Part shown: positions 33,496-34,004 of the stretch, in pieces | Layout of the letters: every line of letters starts with the position of its first letter | Position numbering within the stretch: the stretch's first letter is position 1 | Source: JANNMJ01 sp031397815 | GTDB lineage: Bacteria > Bacteroidota > Bacteroidia > Cytophagales > Hymenobacteraceae | Reading direction: 5' to 3' | Assembly (NCBI GenBank): GCA_031397815.1 | Contig: JANNMJ010000213.1 | Location: 1 to 34,004, forward strand | DNA: 34,004 nucleotides | Notes under the pieces: generated by a model | What the model saw: the letters and a program-made list of their open reading frames with translations, nothing else | Databases searched by the model: none | What the model was told of the DNA's origin: nothing | Program-made: the position numbers and the translations under genes

Positions 33496-34004
33496 CTATT
33501 TCTCGTCGCTCTCGTCGCCTTCCGTTTTGGTTGGCGCTTCGGGCAGCTCGTCGGCTTTCAGCTCGGGCTTGTTGCCGCTGGCGTACGATGAGAACAACAG
33601 CTCCTCTTTACCGGCTTCGTGGTCGGCCTTAATAACGTCGCCCTGTGCGAGCTGCGCTTTCAGGATTTCCTCGGCAATCGGGTCTTCGAGGTACTTCTGA
33701 ATCGCGCGGTTCAATGGGCGGGCGCCGTACTTCGGATCGTAGCCTTTTTCGGCCACGAAATCCTTGGCGGCTTCCGTCAGCTCAATCGTGAAGCCGAGGG
33801 CTTTGATGCGCGACATCAGCTTGGCGAGCGACAGGTCGATGATCTGGTGGATGTGCTCTTTGTTGAGCGACGAGAACACGATCACATCGTCCAAACGGTT
33901 GAGGAATTCCGGCGAGAACGTCTTTTTTAGCGCGTTCTGGATCGTGGTCTTCATCACCTCGTCCATATTGTCCTGCCGGGCGCGCGAGGCGAACCCGATG
34001 CCGG
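33496..34004 (-). CDS. clpC: ATP-dependent Clp protease ATP-binding subunit ClpC, C-terminal part
   Basis: The frame enters from the right edge (GIGFASRARQDNMDEVMKTT) and ends at TAG 33496; 168 residues are visible. It contains the end of the second AAA+ module (LKKTFSPEFLNRLDDVIVFS, the arginine-containing RLDD motif) and the D2-small domain (KGYDPKYGARPLNRAIQKYL, then EDPIAEEIL). The last 40 residues are a polar, acidic tail (ELPEAPTKTEGDESDEK) that is less conserved. ClpC unfolds substrates for the ClpP peptidase in the cytoplasm. The start and the rest of the gene are beyond the window. Confidence 0.92.
   Translation of the reverse strand, partial: GIGFASRARQDNMDEVMKTTIQNALKKTFSPEFLNRLDDVIVFSSLNKEHIHQIIDLSLAKLMSRIKALGFTIELTEAAKDFVAEKGYDPKYGARPLNRAIQKYLEDPIAEEILKAQLAQGDVIKADHEAGKEELLFSSYASGNKPELKADELPEAPTKTEGDESDEK

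Noticed and set aside
1..34004. tRNA, rRNA and riboswitch genes
   Set aside because: I scanned the intergenic regions by eye and saw no cloverleaf, rRNA core or known riboswitch motif; a covariance-model search was not possible.

Overview
The window looks like chromosomal DNA from a GC-rich member of the Bacteroidota, most likely Hymenobacteraceae (Hymenobacter-like). The clues are a PorW/SprE-type lipoprotein of the type IX secretion system (T9SS), two exported proteins with T9SS type A C-terminal sorting domains, a MurF-Alr gene fusion (typical of this phylum), a long acidic-linker RpoN, no clear Shine-Dalgarno sequences, and many GC-rich palindromic intergenic repeats. Taxonomy is inferred from gene content only.

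Layout. 1-101: start of an IS3-type transposase, cut by the window edge. 174-2618: divergent fatty acid desaturase and LLM flavin oxidoreductase. 2658-2853: composite dispersed repeat, then porW (3071-5854). 5936-8054: an ABC-type ATPase and an overlapping TOPRIM-like (DUF4276-like) protein, a candidate defence pair. 8079-9432: a fragment of a carboxypeptidase-regulatory-like domain, divergent from an MFS transporter. 9441-12179: a palindromic element followed by the murF-alr fusion, which is split by a 66-nt in-frame insert carrying stop codons. 12214-13836: ECF sigma factor, a small overlapping partner, and a SpoIIAA/STAS-like protein. 13968-17925: a second MFS transporter, a PagL-like outer-membrane acyloxyacyl hydrolase and an M20 dipeptidase. 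18285-22989: a glucose/sorbosone dehydrogenase-like T9SS cargo, a second large T9SS cargo, and a Rof-like protein. 22990-23750: a repeat-rich island with a terminator, a small terminal-inverted-repeat element, the second copy of the composite repeat in inverted orientation, and seven 21-bp tandem repeats. 23751-28298: asnS, rpoN and an M42 aminopeptidase. 28450-31075: a frameshifted nucleotidyltransferase, a PH-like/SHOCT protein and a frameshifted hypothetical gene. 31092-34004: GNAT acetyltransferase, acyl-CoA carboxylase beta subunit and the 3' end of clpC.

How the genes relate. Most are single-gene transcription units separated by hairpin terminators. PorW and the two sorting-domain proteins belong to one export pathway, although the cargo genes are not in an operon with porW. 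The sigma factor and the small downstream protein overlap and are probably co-translated. The ATPase and the TOPRIM-like protein overlap by 11 bp and probably act together. Three genes in 22 kb are interrupted (murF-alr, the nucleotidyltransferase and the 29613-31075 gene), which means either active decay and repeat insertion or residual sequencing error. The murF-alr insert is not a simple error: it is a structured 66-nt GC-rich hairpin flanked by matching GAA codons in the same frame.
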